NCBI GenBank assembly: GCA_013694835.1
Contig: JACDBP010000310.1
Location: forward strand, 1 to 13,556
Length of the DNA: 13,556 nucleotides
Origin: Chloroflexota bacterium
GTDB taxonomy: Bacteria; Chloroflexota; Limnocylindria; Limnocylindrales; CSP1-4
Reading direction: 5' to 3'
The notes beneath the pieces were generated by a model that did not search any database, had not been told where the DNA came from, and saw only the letters and a list, made by a program, of their open reading frames with translations. Shown one piece after another: positions 1 to 6,909 of this stretch (position 1 is its first letter; every line of letters begins with the position of its first letter). A program made the position numbers and the translations under genes.

Positions 1-1
1 C

Positions 2-583
2 CTGGCGACCGAGATGGCCGGGCTGCAGGAGCGCATCACCTCCACGAAGACCGGCTCCATCACCTCGCTCCAGGCGATCTTCGTGCCCGCGGACGACTAC
101 ACCGACCCGGCACCGGCAACGGCCTTCGGCCACCTGGATGCCTCGATCCGGCTCGAGCGCTACCTCACCGAGCTCGGCATCTACCCGTCCGTGGATCCGC
201 TCTCGTCGACCTCGCGAGTGCTCGACCCGAACATCGTCGGACAGCAGCATTACGACGTGGCCCGCGAGGTGCAACGTGTGCTGCAGAAGTACCGCGACCT
301 GCAGGACATCATCTCGATCCTGGGAATCGACGAGCTCTCCGAGGAGGACAAGTCCACGGTCGCCCGGGCGCGCAGACTGCAGCGTTTCATGAGTCAGCCG
401 ATGTTCGTCGCGGAGGTGTTCACGGGACGACCGGGGCAGTTCGTGAAGATCGCCGACAGCGTGTCCTCGTTCAAGGACATCCTCGAGGGCAAGGGCGACG
501 ACCTGCCGGAGCAGGCGTATTTCCTTGCCGGCACGCTCGACGATGTTCGCGAGAACGCGAAGCGGCTGCAGGGGGACAAGTAG
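2..583 (+). CDS. atpD: F1Fo ATP synthase subunit beta, C-terminal part (5' end outside window)
   Basis: This is the catalytic beta subunit of the F1 head of ATP synthase, which makes ATP from ADP and phosphate using the ion gradient. The reading frame is open from base 2 and ends with TAG at 581-583, so only about the last 193 residues are present; the Walker A region lies to the left of the window. Visible family motifs are LQERITSTKTGSITSLQAI, VPADDYTDPAPAT, ELGIYPSVDPLSSTSR and the DELSEED segment that contacts the gamma subunit, followed by RRLQRFMSQPMFVAEVFTG. All align to the C-terminal half of beta subunits with no frame damage. The ATG at 14 is internal and not a start. It lies upstream of atpC, as in a standard atp operon, but with an unusually long gap. 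Identification is very secure. Confidence 0.97.
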   Translation: MATEMAGLQERITSTKTGSITSLQAIFVPADDYTDPAPATAFGHLDASIRLERYLTELGIYPSVDPLSSTSRVLDPNIVGQQHYDVAREVQRVLQKYRDLQDIISILGIDELSEEDKSTVARARRLQRFMSQPMFVAEVFTGRPGQFVKIADSVSSFKDILEGKGDDLPEQAYFLAGTLDDVRENAKRLQGDK

Positions 584-810
584 TGCTCGCGGGTCCTGTG
601 CTCGGGGGTGCTGTGCTGGACCCGCCGCCCTCCGATCGGGCCGGCCGACTGCGGTCGACCTTTGCGCCGGACGCTGCGGGCGGTCGGGCCCTGGCCACCC
701 CCGTCCCATGGGTCCATCCGCGGATCGGCGTCGCCTTTGCGCCGCCTGCGAACTGGACGGGTTCGGTACACCTCCGCCACGTGCTCGTTTCTCCTGGGAA
801 GGAGGGGTAG
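583..810 (+). CDS. Possible 75-residue ORF filling the atpD-atpC gap (doubtful)
   Basis: I do not recognise this ORF. It starts at a GTG sharing one base with the atpD stop (TAGTG) and ends with TAG at 808-810, one base before the atpC GTG, so it fills the gap exactly. A purine-rich AGGGGGA lies about six bases before the GTG. The predicted protein has many Pro, Gly and Ala residues, no membrane segment, no Cys and no motif I know. Hand-counted G+C is about 80% at codon position 1, 60% at position 2 and 76% at position 3. That lacks the strong position-3 excess of neighbouring real genes and argues against coding. Open frames this long are common by chance at this base composition. It may equally be a noncoding leader of atpC. 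Confidence 0.2.
   Translation: MLAGPVLGGAVLDPPPSDRAGRLRSTFAPDAAGGRALATPVPWVHPRIGVAFAPPANWTGSVHLRHVLVSPGKEG
801..807 (+). promoter_or_regulatory. Shine-Dalgarno sequence of atpC
   Basis: GGAGGGG lies a few bases ahead of the GTG at 812. It decides the atpC start, because the open frame extends about 200 bases further upstream with no family similarity there. Confidence 0.75.
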
Positions 811-811
811 C

Positions 812-1240
812 GTGCCCATCCTGCTCGAGATCGTCACCCCTGAGCGGCAGGTGCTGTCGGAGGAGGTGGATGCCGTCGTCGTGCCAGGGATCGAGGGGGA
901 GTTGGGGATCCTGCCCCACCACGCGCCGCTGTTGACGACGCTGGGGGTCGGCGAGCTGCGCATCAGGCGCGGCAACGATGAGGAACTGTTCGCGATCGCC
1001 GGCGGGTTCCTACAGGTCCGGCCGGACAAGGTCGTGGTGATGGCGGAGACGGCGGACCTGGCGTCGGAGATCGATGTCCAGCGGGCTGAGCAGGCGCGGC
1101 GAGACGCGGAAAAGGCCATCTCCGAGGGCTTCGAGGAACCGGCTGACCTTGCCCGTGCCCGCGCATCCCTCCAGCGAGCCCTGCTGCACATCCGGGTGGC
1201 CGAGCGCCGCCGCCGGGAGGGTCCCCGGCACCGCGGGTAA
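812..1240 (+). CDS. atpC: F1Fo ATP synthase subunit epsilon
   Basis: Epsilon belongs to the central stalk of ATP synthase, links gamma to the c-ring and can inhibit ATP hydrolysis through its C-terminal helices. The 142-residue product has the usual length. The N-terminal beta-sandwich (about residues 1-85) shows the family landmarks EIVTPERQVLSEEVDAVVVP, GELGILPHHAPLLTTLGVG and AIAGGFLQVRPDKVVVMAE. Residues from about 90 form an Ala/Arg/Glu-rich helical tail typical of the inhibitory domain, ending in a basic stretch (ERRRREGPRHRG). The GTG start follows a strong Shine-Dalgarno sequence and gives the expected short lead into the first strand. It lies 228 bases after atpD, which is unusual, and only 4 bases before murA, so cotranscription with cell-wall genes is likely. 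Confidence 0.95.
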   Translation: MPILLEIVTPERQVLSEEVDAVVVPGIEGELGILPHHAPLLTTLGVGELRIRRGNDEELFAIAGGFLQVRPDKVVVMAETADLASEIDVQRAEQARRDAEKAISEGFEEPADLARARASLQRALLHIRVAERRRREGPRHRG

Positions 1241-1244
1241 CGGC

Positions 1245-2639
1245 ATGGCGGACGCGAAACCGTTCCACTGGGAATACCAGGCGCCGGCCGTGCAGCGCGA
1301 GGCCTTCCGGATCACCGGCGGTCAACCGCTGCGGGGCGAGGTGCCCATCAGCGGCAGCAAGAACGCGGCGCTGAAGCTGCTCGCGGCGGCCACTCTGACC
1401 GGAGAGCGCTGCCGCTTCACGAACGTTCCCGAGATCGCGGACGTCCACGTGATGGTGGACCTGCTGACCGATCTCGGCGTCGTCGTCGACCATCCGGCGC
1501 GCAACGTCTACGAGGTCGCGGCGGGCGATGTCGACTGGCTGTTCATCCCGCTCGAGGCGGCCGCGAAGATGCGCGCCAGCTTCATCCTGCTCGGGCCACT
1601 GCTCAGTCGCTTCGGACAGCGCGGGTTGATCATCAGCAACCCCGGCGGCGACCGGATCGGGCGACGGCCGGTCAACCTGCACGTGGACGCGATGCGGGCC
1701 CTCGGCGCCGAGATCGACTACCGCGACGGCTACTACTTCGCGCGTGCCCCCGGCCGGCTCCGCGGCACCGAGGTGACGTTCCCGACGGTGACCGTGATGG
1801 GCACCGAGAACGCCATCCTCGCCGCCGCGCTCGCCGAGGGTCGGACGATCATCCGCCCGGCGGCCCAGGAGCCGGAGGTCGACGACCTCATCGCCTTCCT
1901 GCAGAAGATGGGCGGCGTCGTGGAGCGCATCGCGCCAGACACTGTCCAGGTCATCGGCCAGCGCCGGCTGCGCGGCGCGGACCACCGGGTGATCCCCGAC
2001 CGCATCGAGGCGGGCACCTTCATCGTTGCCGCAGCCATCACCGGTGGCGAGATGACGCTCACCGGCGCCCCCTGCGAGCACCTCGGCGCGTTCCTGGACG
2101 TGATCTCGCAGGTCGGCGTCCGGGTCGCCTGCGGCCGCGACACGATCGAGGTCCAGGGGTCGCCGCCCGGCAGCGGTGAGTACCGCGCCGTCGACGTCGA
2201 GACGGCTCCCTACCCGGGGCTCGCCACGGACCTGCAGCCGCCGACCGGCGTGCTGCTCAGTCAGGCCACGGGTCGCAGCAACGTCTACGAGACCGTCTTC
2301 GAGGATCGGCTCGAGTGGCTCGGCGAGCTCAAGCGCATGGGCGCCCCGGTGGAGGTGGCGGACGACCGCCACGCAGCCATCATCGGACCGGCGCGACTCA
2401 CCGGGACCGAGGTCTCCATCGGCGACCTGCGCGCCGGCGCGTCGCTCATCCTGGCAGCGCTGGTGGCCGACGGCACGAGCACCATCCACGGCGCACACCA
2501 CGTACGTCGGGGCTATGAGAACATCGAACGCAAGTTCCTGGACTTGGGTGCCCGGATCAAACACGTCTCCGAGGACCCGGAGCACGGCGCCCGCAACGCC
2601 AAGGGGAGCGGCAACGGAAGGCTGAACACACCGTCATGA
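1245..2639 (+). CDS. murA: UDP-N-acetylglucosamine 1-carboxyvinyltransferase (MurA), Asp variant
   Basis: MurA transfers enolpyruvate from phosphoenolpyruvate to UDP-GlcNAc, the first committed step of peptidoglycan synthesis in the cytoplasm. The product has 464 residues, somewhat longer than the usual 420 or so, from an N-terminal extension of about 20 residues before FRITGGQPLRGEVPISGSKN. Lys39 and Asn40 correspond to the conserved K22/N23 of the E. coli enzyme. The catalytic-loop motif reads NPGGDRIGRRPVNLH, so position 136 is Asp where E. coli has Cys115. The later signature TAPYPGLATDLQPPTG contains the conserved catalytic-base Asp. The ATG at 1245, four bases after the atpC stop, is the first start in frame after that gene; no close Shine-Dalgarno is seen, so coupling is likely. 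The stop overlaps the mreB start (ATGA). Confidence 0.95.
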   Translation: MADAKPFHWEYQAPAVQREAFRITGGQPLRGEVPISGSKNAALKLLAAATLTGERCRFTNVPEIADVHVMVDLLTDLGVVVDHPARNVYEVAAGDVDWLFIPLEAAAKMRASFILLGPLLSRFGQRGLIISNPGGDRIGRRPVNLHVDAMRALGAEIDYRDGYYFARAPGRLRGTEVTFPTVTVMGTENAILAAALAEGRTIIRPAAQEPEVDDLIAFLQKMGGVVERIAPDTVQVIGQRRLRGADHRVIPDRIEAGTFIVAAAITGGEMTLTGAPCEHLGAFLDVISQVGVRVACGRDTIEVQGSPPGSGEYRAVDVETAPYPGLATDLQPPTGVLLSQATGRSNVYETVFEDRLEWLGELKRMGAPVEVADDRHAAIIGPARLTGTEVSIGDLRAGASLILAALVADGTSTIHGAHHVRRGYENIERKFLDLGARIKHVSEDPEHGARNAKGSGNGRLNTPS

Positions 2640-3625
2640 AGATCGGCATCGACCTGGGCACGGCCAATGTCCTGGTGTACGTCAAGGGCAAGGGCATCGT
2701 GATCCAGGAGCCCTCCGTGGTGGCCGTCCGGGACGACAACCACATCGTCGCGGTCGGCAACGAGGCGCGCGAGATGATCGGCCGAACCCCAGGCAACATC
2801 CAGGCCATCCGGCCCATGAAGGATGGCGTCATCGCCGACTACGTCATCACCGAGGCGATGCTGCGCTACTTCATCAAGAAAGCCGGCCGCTCGCTGACGA
2901 AGCCGGACGTGATGATCAGCGTCCCATCGGGCGTCACTTCCGTGGAGAAGCGGGCCGTGCGCGACGCGGCGCTCAAGGCAGGGGCCCGCGAGGCCTACCT
3001 CATCGAGGAGCCGCTGGCCGCCGCCATCGGCGCCAACGTGCCCATCAGCGGTCCGTCGGGCAACCTCATCATCGACATCGGGGGCGGGACGTCGGAGATC
3101 GCCGTCATCGCGCTCGGCGGCATCGTCGTCTCCAAGTCGGTCCGCGTCGGCGGCAACCGCTTCGATGAGGCGATCACCTCGTACATCCGCAAGAAGTACA
3201 ACCTGATGGTGGGTGAACGGACCGCGGAGGAGGTCAAGATCCAGATCGGCACGGCGCTGCCACTGGAGCGCGAGCTGCATATGGATGTTCGCGGCCGCGA
3301 CCTCATCGCGGGCCTTCCCCGCACGATCCCACTGACGTCCTCCGAGGTGATGGAAGCGCTCGAACAGCCGCTCCAGCAGATCGTCGCGGCCGTCCGTCAG
3401 GTACTGGAGGAGACGCCGCCGGAGCTCTCGAGCGACATCATCGACAAGGGCATGGTGATGTCCGGCGGCGGGGCGTTGCTGCGCAACATCGACAAGCTGC
3501 TGACCCAGGTCACCGGCGTCCCGTGCCACGTGGCCGAGAACTCGCTGAACTGCGTCGCCCTCGGCACGGGGCTGGCGCTGGAGCACTTCGACTTCTTCAA
3601 GAAGTCGCTGGTGCAGAAGATCTGA
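2636..3625 (+). CDS. mreB: Rod-shape-determining actin homologue (MreB/Mbl)
   Basis: MreB proteins are bacterial actins that form membrane-associated filaments directing lateral cell-wall synthesis. The 329-residue product has the normal length. It begins almost at the phosphate-1 motif (GIDLGTANVLVYVKGKG, residues 4-20), so it lacks the longer N-terminal amphipathic lead of E. coli MreB and looks more like Bacillus Mbl. Other landmarks are the phosphate-2 motif DIGGGTSEIAVIALGG (about 147-162), RVGGNRFDEAI (170-180), and near the C-terminus MSGGGALLRNIDKLL and ENSLNCVALGTG. The ATG overlaps the murA stop by four bases, with GGAAG about 15 bases upstream, so translation is coupled to murA. 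No mreC, mreD or rodA follows. Assignment to MreB versus Mbl is not resolved here. Confidence 0.95.
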   Translation: MKIGIDLGTANVLVYVKGKGIVIQEPSVVAVRDDNHIVAVGNEAREMIGRTPGNIQAIRPMKDGVIADYVITEAMLRYFIKKAGRSLTKPDVMISVPSGVTSVEKRAVRDAALKAGAREAYLIEEPLAAAIGANVPISGPSGNLIIDIGGGTSEIAVIALGGIVVSKSVRVGGNRFDEAITSYIRKKYNLMVGERTAEEVKIQIGTALPLERELHMDVRGRDLIAGLPRTIPLTSSEVMEALEQPLQQIVAAVRQVLEETPPELSSDIIDKGMVMSGGGALLRNIDKLLTQVTGVPCHVAENSLNCVALGTGLALEHFDFFKKSLVQKI

Positions 3626-3666
3626 CCACCCCTGCGGCGCTCGATGCCGCGGAGTCGCGGGCCTTC

Positions 3667-4419
3667 GTGGACTTGCACTGCCACAGTTCGGCATCGTTCG
3701 ACTCGCTCAGCAGTCCGCGGGCGATCATGCGCGCCGCCGTGCAGCGCGGGCTGACGCACATCGCGATCACCGACCACGAGCGCATCGACGGCGCCATGCG
3801 GGCGCGCGACCTGGCGCCAGACGGCCTCACGGTCATCATCGGCGAGGAGATCCGCACGGCGCGGGGGGACATGGTCGGCCTGTTCCTGACCGAGGCCGTG
3901 CCGCCCGGCATGTCACCCATCGACACAGCGAAGGCGATCCACGAACAGGGGGGACTTGCCGGGCTGCCCCATCCGTTCGACCGGTTCCGCGGTTCGACCG
4001 GGCAGGCCCTCGGCGCGGAGGCCGCCGGCGACGACGCGCTCGAGGAGCTGGCGAAGCACCTGGACTACGTCGAGGCCTACAACTCACGGGTCCCGTATCC
4101 CGCCGCCAACCAGCGAGCCGCCGACTTCGCCAAGGCGCAGGCGCTGCCCGGCGTCGCCGTGTCCGATGCGCACGTGTTGATGGAGGTGGGGGTCGCCTAC
4201 AACATCCTCACCACCTCGGTGCCCATCACCGACGCCGCGTCGCTTCGGTCGGCGCTGCTGCAGACCCAGCTGGTGATGGGACGGGCGTCCTGGGTCGCGC
4301 GCACGCTGATGCCGGCCATCAAGGTCATCCAGCGGCTCCGCGGGAACCGTCGGATCCGCGCCGTGCTGCCTGCCGTGACCCCTACGGAGCGCCCCGTCGA
4401 GCCCGGTCCCAGGCCGTGA
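3667..4419 (+). CDS. PHP-domain metal-dependent phosphoesterase
   Basis: PHP-domain proteins are metal-dependent hydrolases of phosphoester bonds; stand-alone members act on small phosphorylated molecules, and the substrate cannot be read from this sequence. From the GTG at 3667 the product has 250 residues and begins directly with the metal-binding HxH (DLHCHS, His4 and His6). Further expected ligands follow: Asp36-His37 in ITDHE, Glu60/61 in GEEI, His102 in GLPHPFDR, and Asp167/His169 in SDAH. The C-terminal 60 residues are basic and Pro-rich. The open frame continues upstream into mreB, but the only ATG there (3523) would overlap mreB by about 100 bases, and the purine-rich GGAG at 3651-3654 supports the GTG. 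Its stop overlaps the next gene's GTG (GTGA), so the two are probably coupled. Confidence 0.85.
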   Translation: MDLHCHSSASFDSLSSPRAIMRAAVQRGLTHIAITDHERIDGAMRARDLAPDGLTVIIGEEIRTARGDMVGLFLTEAVPPGMSPIDTAKAIHEQGGLAGLPHPFDRFRGSTGQALGAEAAGDDALEELAKHLDYVEAYNSRVPYPAANQRAADFAKAQALPGVAVSDAHVLMEVGVAYNILTTSVPITDAASLRSALLQTQLVMGRASWVARTLMPAIKVIQRLRGNRRIRAVLPAVTPTERPVEPGPRP

Positions 4420-5576
4420 GCGAGGGCGGCCGCCCGACACCGGAGAAGCGGCGCCATCCGGCCCACCACGACTACCGGCGCGACCTCCCCGAGTCGGGGC
4501 TGGAGATCGTCTACGACCCTCCTGACATCGACGAGCCGCCGGGCGCCGGAGATGAGGTCGACACCGACCAGATCTCGCTGAGTCGGCGGCTGCGCAACCC
4601 TCGGACGATCATCTCGATCGTCGTGCCGCTGATCATCGTCGCCCTCGTGGCGCGGAACCTGCCGGGCCTGCAGCTGGAGAAGCTCGGTCCGACGATCGCC
4701 GCGGCGAGCCCGGGACTGCTCCTGGTCGCCTTCCTTATCCACTACTCCGGCTTCCCGCTGCGCGGCTATCGCTGGCACCGGCTGCTTCGCGGGGCCGGCG
4801 CGAACATCGGCGTCCGGGACGCCACGGAGATCCTGTTCATCTCGTGGCTGGTGAACTGCGTCGTGCCGGCGAAGCTCGGCGATGTCTACCGAGCCTACCT
4901 GCTGCGGCTCAACTTCCTGGTCTCGCTCAGCCGGACGTTCGGGACCGTCTTCATCGAGCGGGTCTTCGACCTGTTCGCGATCGCGCTGCTGGGCCTGGCG
5001 GCAGGTTTCTGGAGCTTTCGCGACGGACTCTCGAACGAGGTGCGGATCATCTTCGCGCTGGGCCTCGTGATCATCGCCGCGCTGGCGGTCGGTCTGCTGC
5101 TGCTGCGGAACTTCGGGCGCCGGACGCTGGAGCGCCTGCCGCTACCGCACCGCGTGCTCGACTTCTACGACAGGTTCGAAGAAGGAGTGTTCTCCATCAG
5201 GCGCGGTGACGTCTGGCGCATCGGAGCGCTCACCGGGCTGATCTGGTCCACCGAGGCGGTCCGCCTGATGTTCGTCGTCGCCGCCCTCGGCTTCGACGTG
5301 AACCTGGGGATCAGCGGTGCCTTCTTCGTGGCGCTGGCGGCCTCGCTGCTCACGGCCATCCCGCTGACACCGGCCGGGCTCGGCGTGGTGGAGGCGGCGA
5401 TCATCACGATCCTGACCGTCATCTACAGGGTGCCGGTCACCGAGGCGACGGCCATCGCTCTCGTCGACAGGGGGATCTCGGTCGTCTCCGTCATCGTGCT
5501 CGGCGGCATCGCCTACCTCCTGTCGTCGAAGACGAAGGGTGGGCCGCGCAAGCCGGTCGGTCCGGCGGTCTCCTGA
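4416..5576 (+). CDS. Flippase-like integral membrane protein (LPG synthase TM / UPF0104 family)
   Basis: This 386-residue multi-pass membrane protein resembles the lysylphosphatidylglycerol-synthase transmembrane domain family (PF03706), whose members are linked to lipid modification or flipping and to glycan assembly. Residues 1-60 are a charged, Pro-rich cytosolic tail. About eight hydrophobic segments follow, near 65-79, 98-112, 138-150, 175-200, 210-228, 264-285, 294-317 and 352-372. The conserved family element is visible as PAKLGDVYRAYLLR (151-164), as is the late segment TPAGLGVVEAAIITILTVIY. No aminoacyl-transfer domain is attached, so it is not a full MprF. The GTG overlaps the PHP stop by four bases. 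It ends 11 bases from the convergent XRE gene. The lipid or glycan substrate is unknown. Confidence 0.85.
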   Translation: MSEGGRPTPEKRRHPAHHDYRRDLPESGLEIVYDPPDIDEPPGAGDEVDTDQISLSRRLRNPRTIISIVVPLIIVALVARNLPGLQLEKLGPTIAAASPGLLLVAFLIHYSGFPLRGYRWHRLLRGAGANIGVRDATEILFISWLVNCVVPAKLGDVYRAYLLRLNFLVSLSRTFGTVFIERVFDLFAIALLGLAAGFWSFRDGLSNEVRIIFALGLVIIAALAVGLLLLRNFGRRTLERLPLPHRVLDFYDRFEEGVFSIRRGDVWRIGALTGLIWSTEAVRLMFVVAALGFDVNLGISGAFFVALAASLLTAIPLTPAGLGVVEAAIITILTVIYRVPVTEATAIALVDRGISVVSVIVLGGIAYLLSSKTKGGPRKPVGPAVS

Positions 5577-5587
5577 GAGCGGATCGG

Positions 5588-6025
5588 CTAGTTGCGTTTC
5601 GTGAGGGATCGGTCCGCGAGCGGCCTCTGGGAGGCGGAGCGTTCCGGGAGGGTCACGCCCAAGGGTCGGCTGGAGAGGCGGCGCATCCTAAGCGCGAGGT
5701 AGTACTCCATGACTTGCCGAACCTGTGCCTCGGCGAGCACGTCGTCAGCGCGGAGGGCGTACTCGACGCGGGCGGTCGGATGGCTCGTGGACGACGCGAG
5801 CAGGCCGAAGTAGTGCGGCGTATCGGCCTCGTCACGGACCTCGCGAAGGCCCTTGGCAAGCTTGGTAGCCGTACCGAGCGAGGGCGTGCGATCGCTTCGT
5901 ACCAGGCGCGAGATCGTCGAATGGTCGACGCCGGACTGCTGGGCCAGTTGGCGCTGGGACATCTTCTTGGCCTTGAGCTGAGCTCGCAGCCAGTCGTTGA
6001 ACGCTCGGCCGTTCTGGACGCTCAT
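5588..6025 (-). CDS. XRE-family helix-turn-helix transcriptional regulator
   Basis: This is a 145-residue cytoplasmic DNA-binding protein of the Cro/C1 (XRE) type. The HTH spans about residues 10-60, with a clear helix-turn-helix at MSQRQLAQQSGVDHSTISRL (22-41) and the typical follow-on RTPSLGTATKLAKGL. The C-terminal 80 residues are helical and charged, resemble no ligand domain I know, and end in a basic tail (LTKRN). The ATG is preceded by GAGGA (6039 to 6035 on the minus strand) at a good distance. It stands alone, facing convergently into the membrane-protein gene with an 11-base gap, and has its own 200-base upstream region. Its codon choice looks a little less GC-biased than its neighbours, as is common for mobile or accessory regulators. 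No antitoxin partner or phage genes are adjacent, and its target is unknown. Confidence 0.85.
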   Translation of the reverse strand: MSVQNGRAFNDWLRAQLKAKKMSQRQLAQQSGVDHSTISRLVRSDRTPSLGTATKLAKGLREVRDEADTPHYFGLLASSTSHPTARVEYALRADDVLAEAQVRQVMEYYLALRMRRLSSRPLGVTLPERSASQRPLADRSLTKRN

Positions 6026-6172
6026 CGGACGGTGTCCTCAGACCTCGGATCACAAGCCGCGATTCGATCATCACCGGTCGATGTCACTCGGTCAGCGGCA
6101 GGCGCCATCGTCGTCGCCAAGGGGTACTGCCCGATATAGGCTCTTCGTACGCCCCCCATCGCCGGCGGGTCA

Positions 6173-6215
6173 TGCCCGTGCCTACGCACGATGCGAACGC
6201 GCGGATGGACGGGCA
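6173..6215 (-). terminator. Possible hairpin downstream of hpf
   Basis: TGCCCGT (6173-6179) pairs perfectly with ACGGGCA (6209-6215). The 29-base interior contains a second small dyad, CGCA-CGA-TGCG at 6185-6195. It lies 14 bases past the hpf stop in its direction of transcription. No U-tract follows, so intrinsic termination is not established; it could also be a 3' stabilising structure. Confidence 0.25.
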
Positions 6216-6228
6216 GGCCTGGGCCGCG

Positions 6229-6831
6229 TCAGCGGCTTCGAGCGTCCCCCGCGTTGCCTGAGGTGTAGGCGCCCCCGACGCTGGGCTCGATCAATCCGAA
6301 GTGCCCGTCCTGCCGCCGGTAGAGGACGGCGATGCGCTCGTTCTCGGCATTCACGAACACGAAGAAGCTGTGGCCGAGCTCCTGCATGCGGGCCATCGCG
6401 TCCTCCTCGAACATCGGCTCGATCGCGAAGCGCTTCACCTTGACGACCTGCGGCCCTCCGTCGCGGGCAAGGTCAGCCGTGCCGTCGGCCAGCGAGCGGA
6501 GCAGCGCCTTTTCCTCGATGGGGCGGCGCCGGCGGATGCGGGGACGCTGCTTGTGGTCGACCGCGCGTCGCTCGAGCCGGTCGATGACCGCGTCCGCGGC
6601 CGCGTGGTGGCTGTTGGCGCGAGCGACGCCACGGAGTGGGGCGCCATCGATCACCAGCGTGACCTCGACGAGGTGGCTCTCGTCGTCGTTCTTGTGACGC
6701 TCGATCGAGAGCTCCACCAGGGCCTCCGAGCGATCGTCCAGCAGGCGCTCGAGGCGCTGCATCTTCTGCTGCACGTACCGATGGTCGGCGTCCGAAACGT
6801 CCAGGTTCTTGCCCTTGACGATGGTTCGCAC
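6229..6831 (-). CDS. hpf: Long-form ribosome hibernation promoting factor
   Basis: Long HPF binds the 30S subunit and pairs two 70S ribosomes into inactive 100S dimers when growth slows. The 200-residue product has both expected domains. The N-terminal S30AE fold is at about 1-100 (GKNLDVSDADHRYVQQKMQRL, then a charged strand region and HHAAADAVIDRLERRAVDHK). A charged linker follows, then the C-terminal dimerisation domain at about 129-185 (VVKVKRFAIEPMFEEDAMARM, GHSFFVFVNAENERIAVLYRR, GLIEP). The start is GTG, with a strong GGAGGAGGAG Shine-Dalgarno (6844 to 6835, minus strand) three bases away at its near edge. It lies 78 bases after comF on the same strand. In many bacteria comF, hpf and secA are consecutive; no secA follows here. 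Confidence 0.95.
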   Translation of the reverse strand: MRTIVKGKNLDVSDADHRYVQQKMQRLERLLDDRSEALVELSIERHKNDDESHLVEVTLVIDGAPLRGVARANSHHAAADAVIDRLERRAVDHKQRPRIRRRRPIEEKALLRSLADGTADLARDGGPQVVKVKRFAIEPMFEEDAMARMQELGHSFFVFVNAENERIAVLYRRQDGHFGLIEPSVGGAYTSGNAGDARSR

Positions 6832-6870
6832 AGGCTCCTCCTCCAGCGCCGATTGTCGCAGGGAGCACCT

Positions 6871-6885
6871 GCCGCGGCACGCGGC
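6871..6885 (-). other. Perfect hairpin in the comF-hpf spacer
   Basis: GCCGCG (6871-6876) and CGCGGC (6880-6885) form a perfect 6-bp stem with a 3-base loop, midway between the comF stop and the hpf Shine-Dalgarno. There is no T-run after it. It may be a processing or stabilising element that sets hpf expression apart from comF; at this base composition chance is also possible. Confidence 0.3.
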
Positions 6886-6909
6886 CTCGGCGCCGCGAGC
6901 GTGACGGTT

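Noticed and set aside
963..2585. 540-codon open frame antisense to atpC and murA
   Set aside because: It lies opposite genes with full family motifs, its product has no recognisable motif, and long antisense frames are expected where third positions are nearly all G or C.
3523..3666. Longer start of the PHP gene at the ATG inside mreB
   Set aside because: It would overlap mreB by about 100 bases and add 48 residues unrelated to the fold, whose first strand begins right at the GTG at 3667.
2513..3694. 393-codon antisense open frame over mreB
   Set aside because: Shadow of a conserved MreB reading frame; the translation is His/Asp/Arg-rich low-information sequence.
5552..5566. GCCGG-TCGGT-CCGGC hairpin at the end of the flippase-like gene as a terminator
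   Set aside because: The stem is only 5 bp, lies inside the coding sequence and has no T-run; termination between the convergent genes is not shown by it.
6150..6228. tRNA-like segment with TTCGAGC
   Set aside because: The flanking bases do not pair as a T arm and no acceptor or anticodon stem can be drawn.
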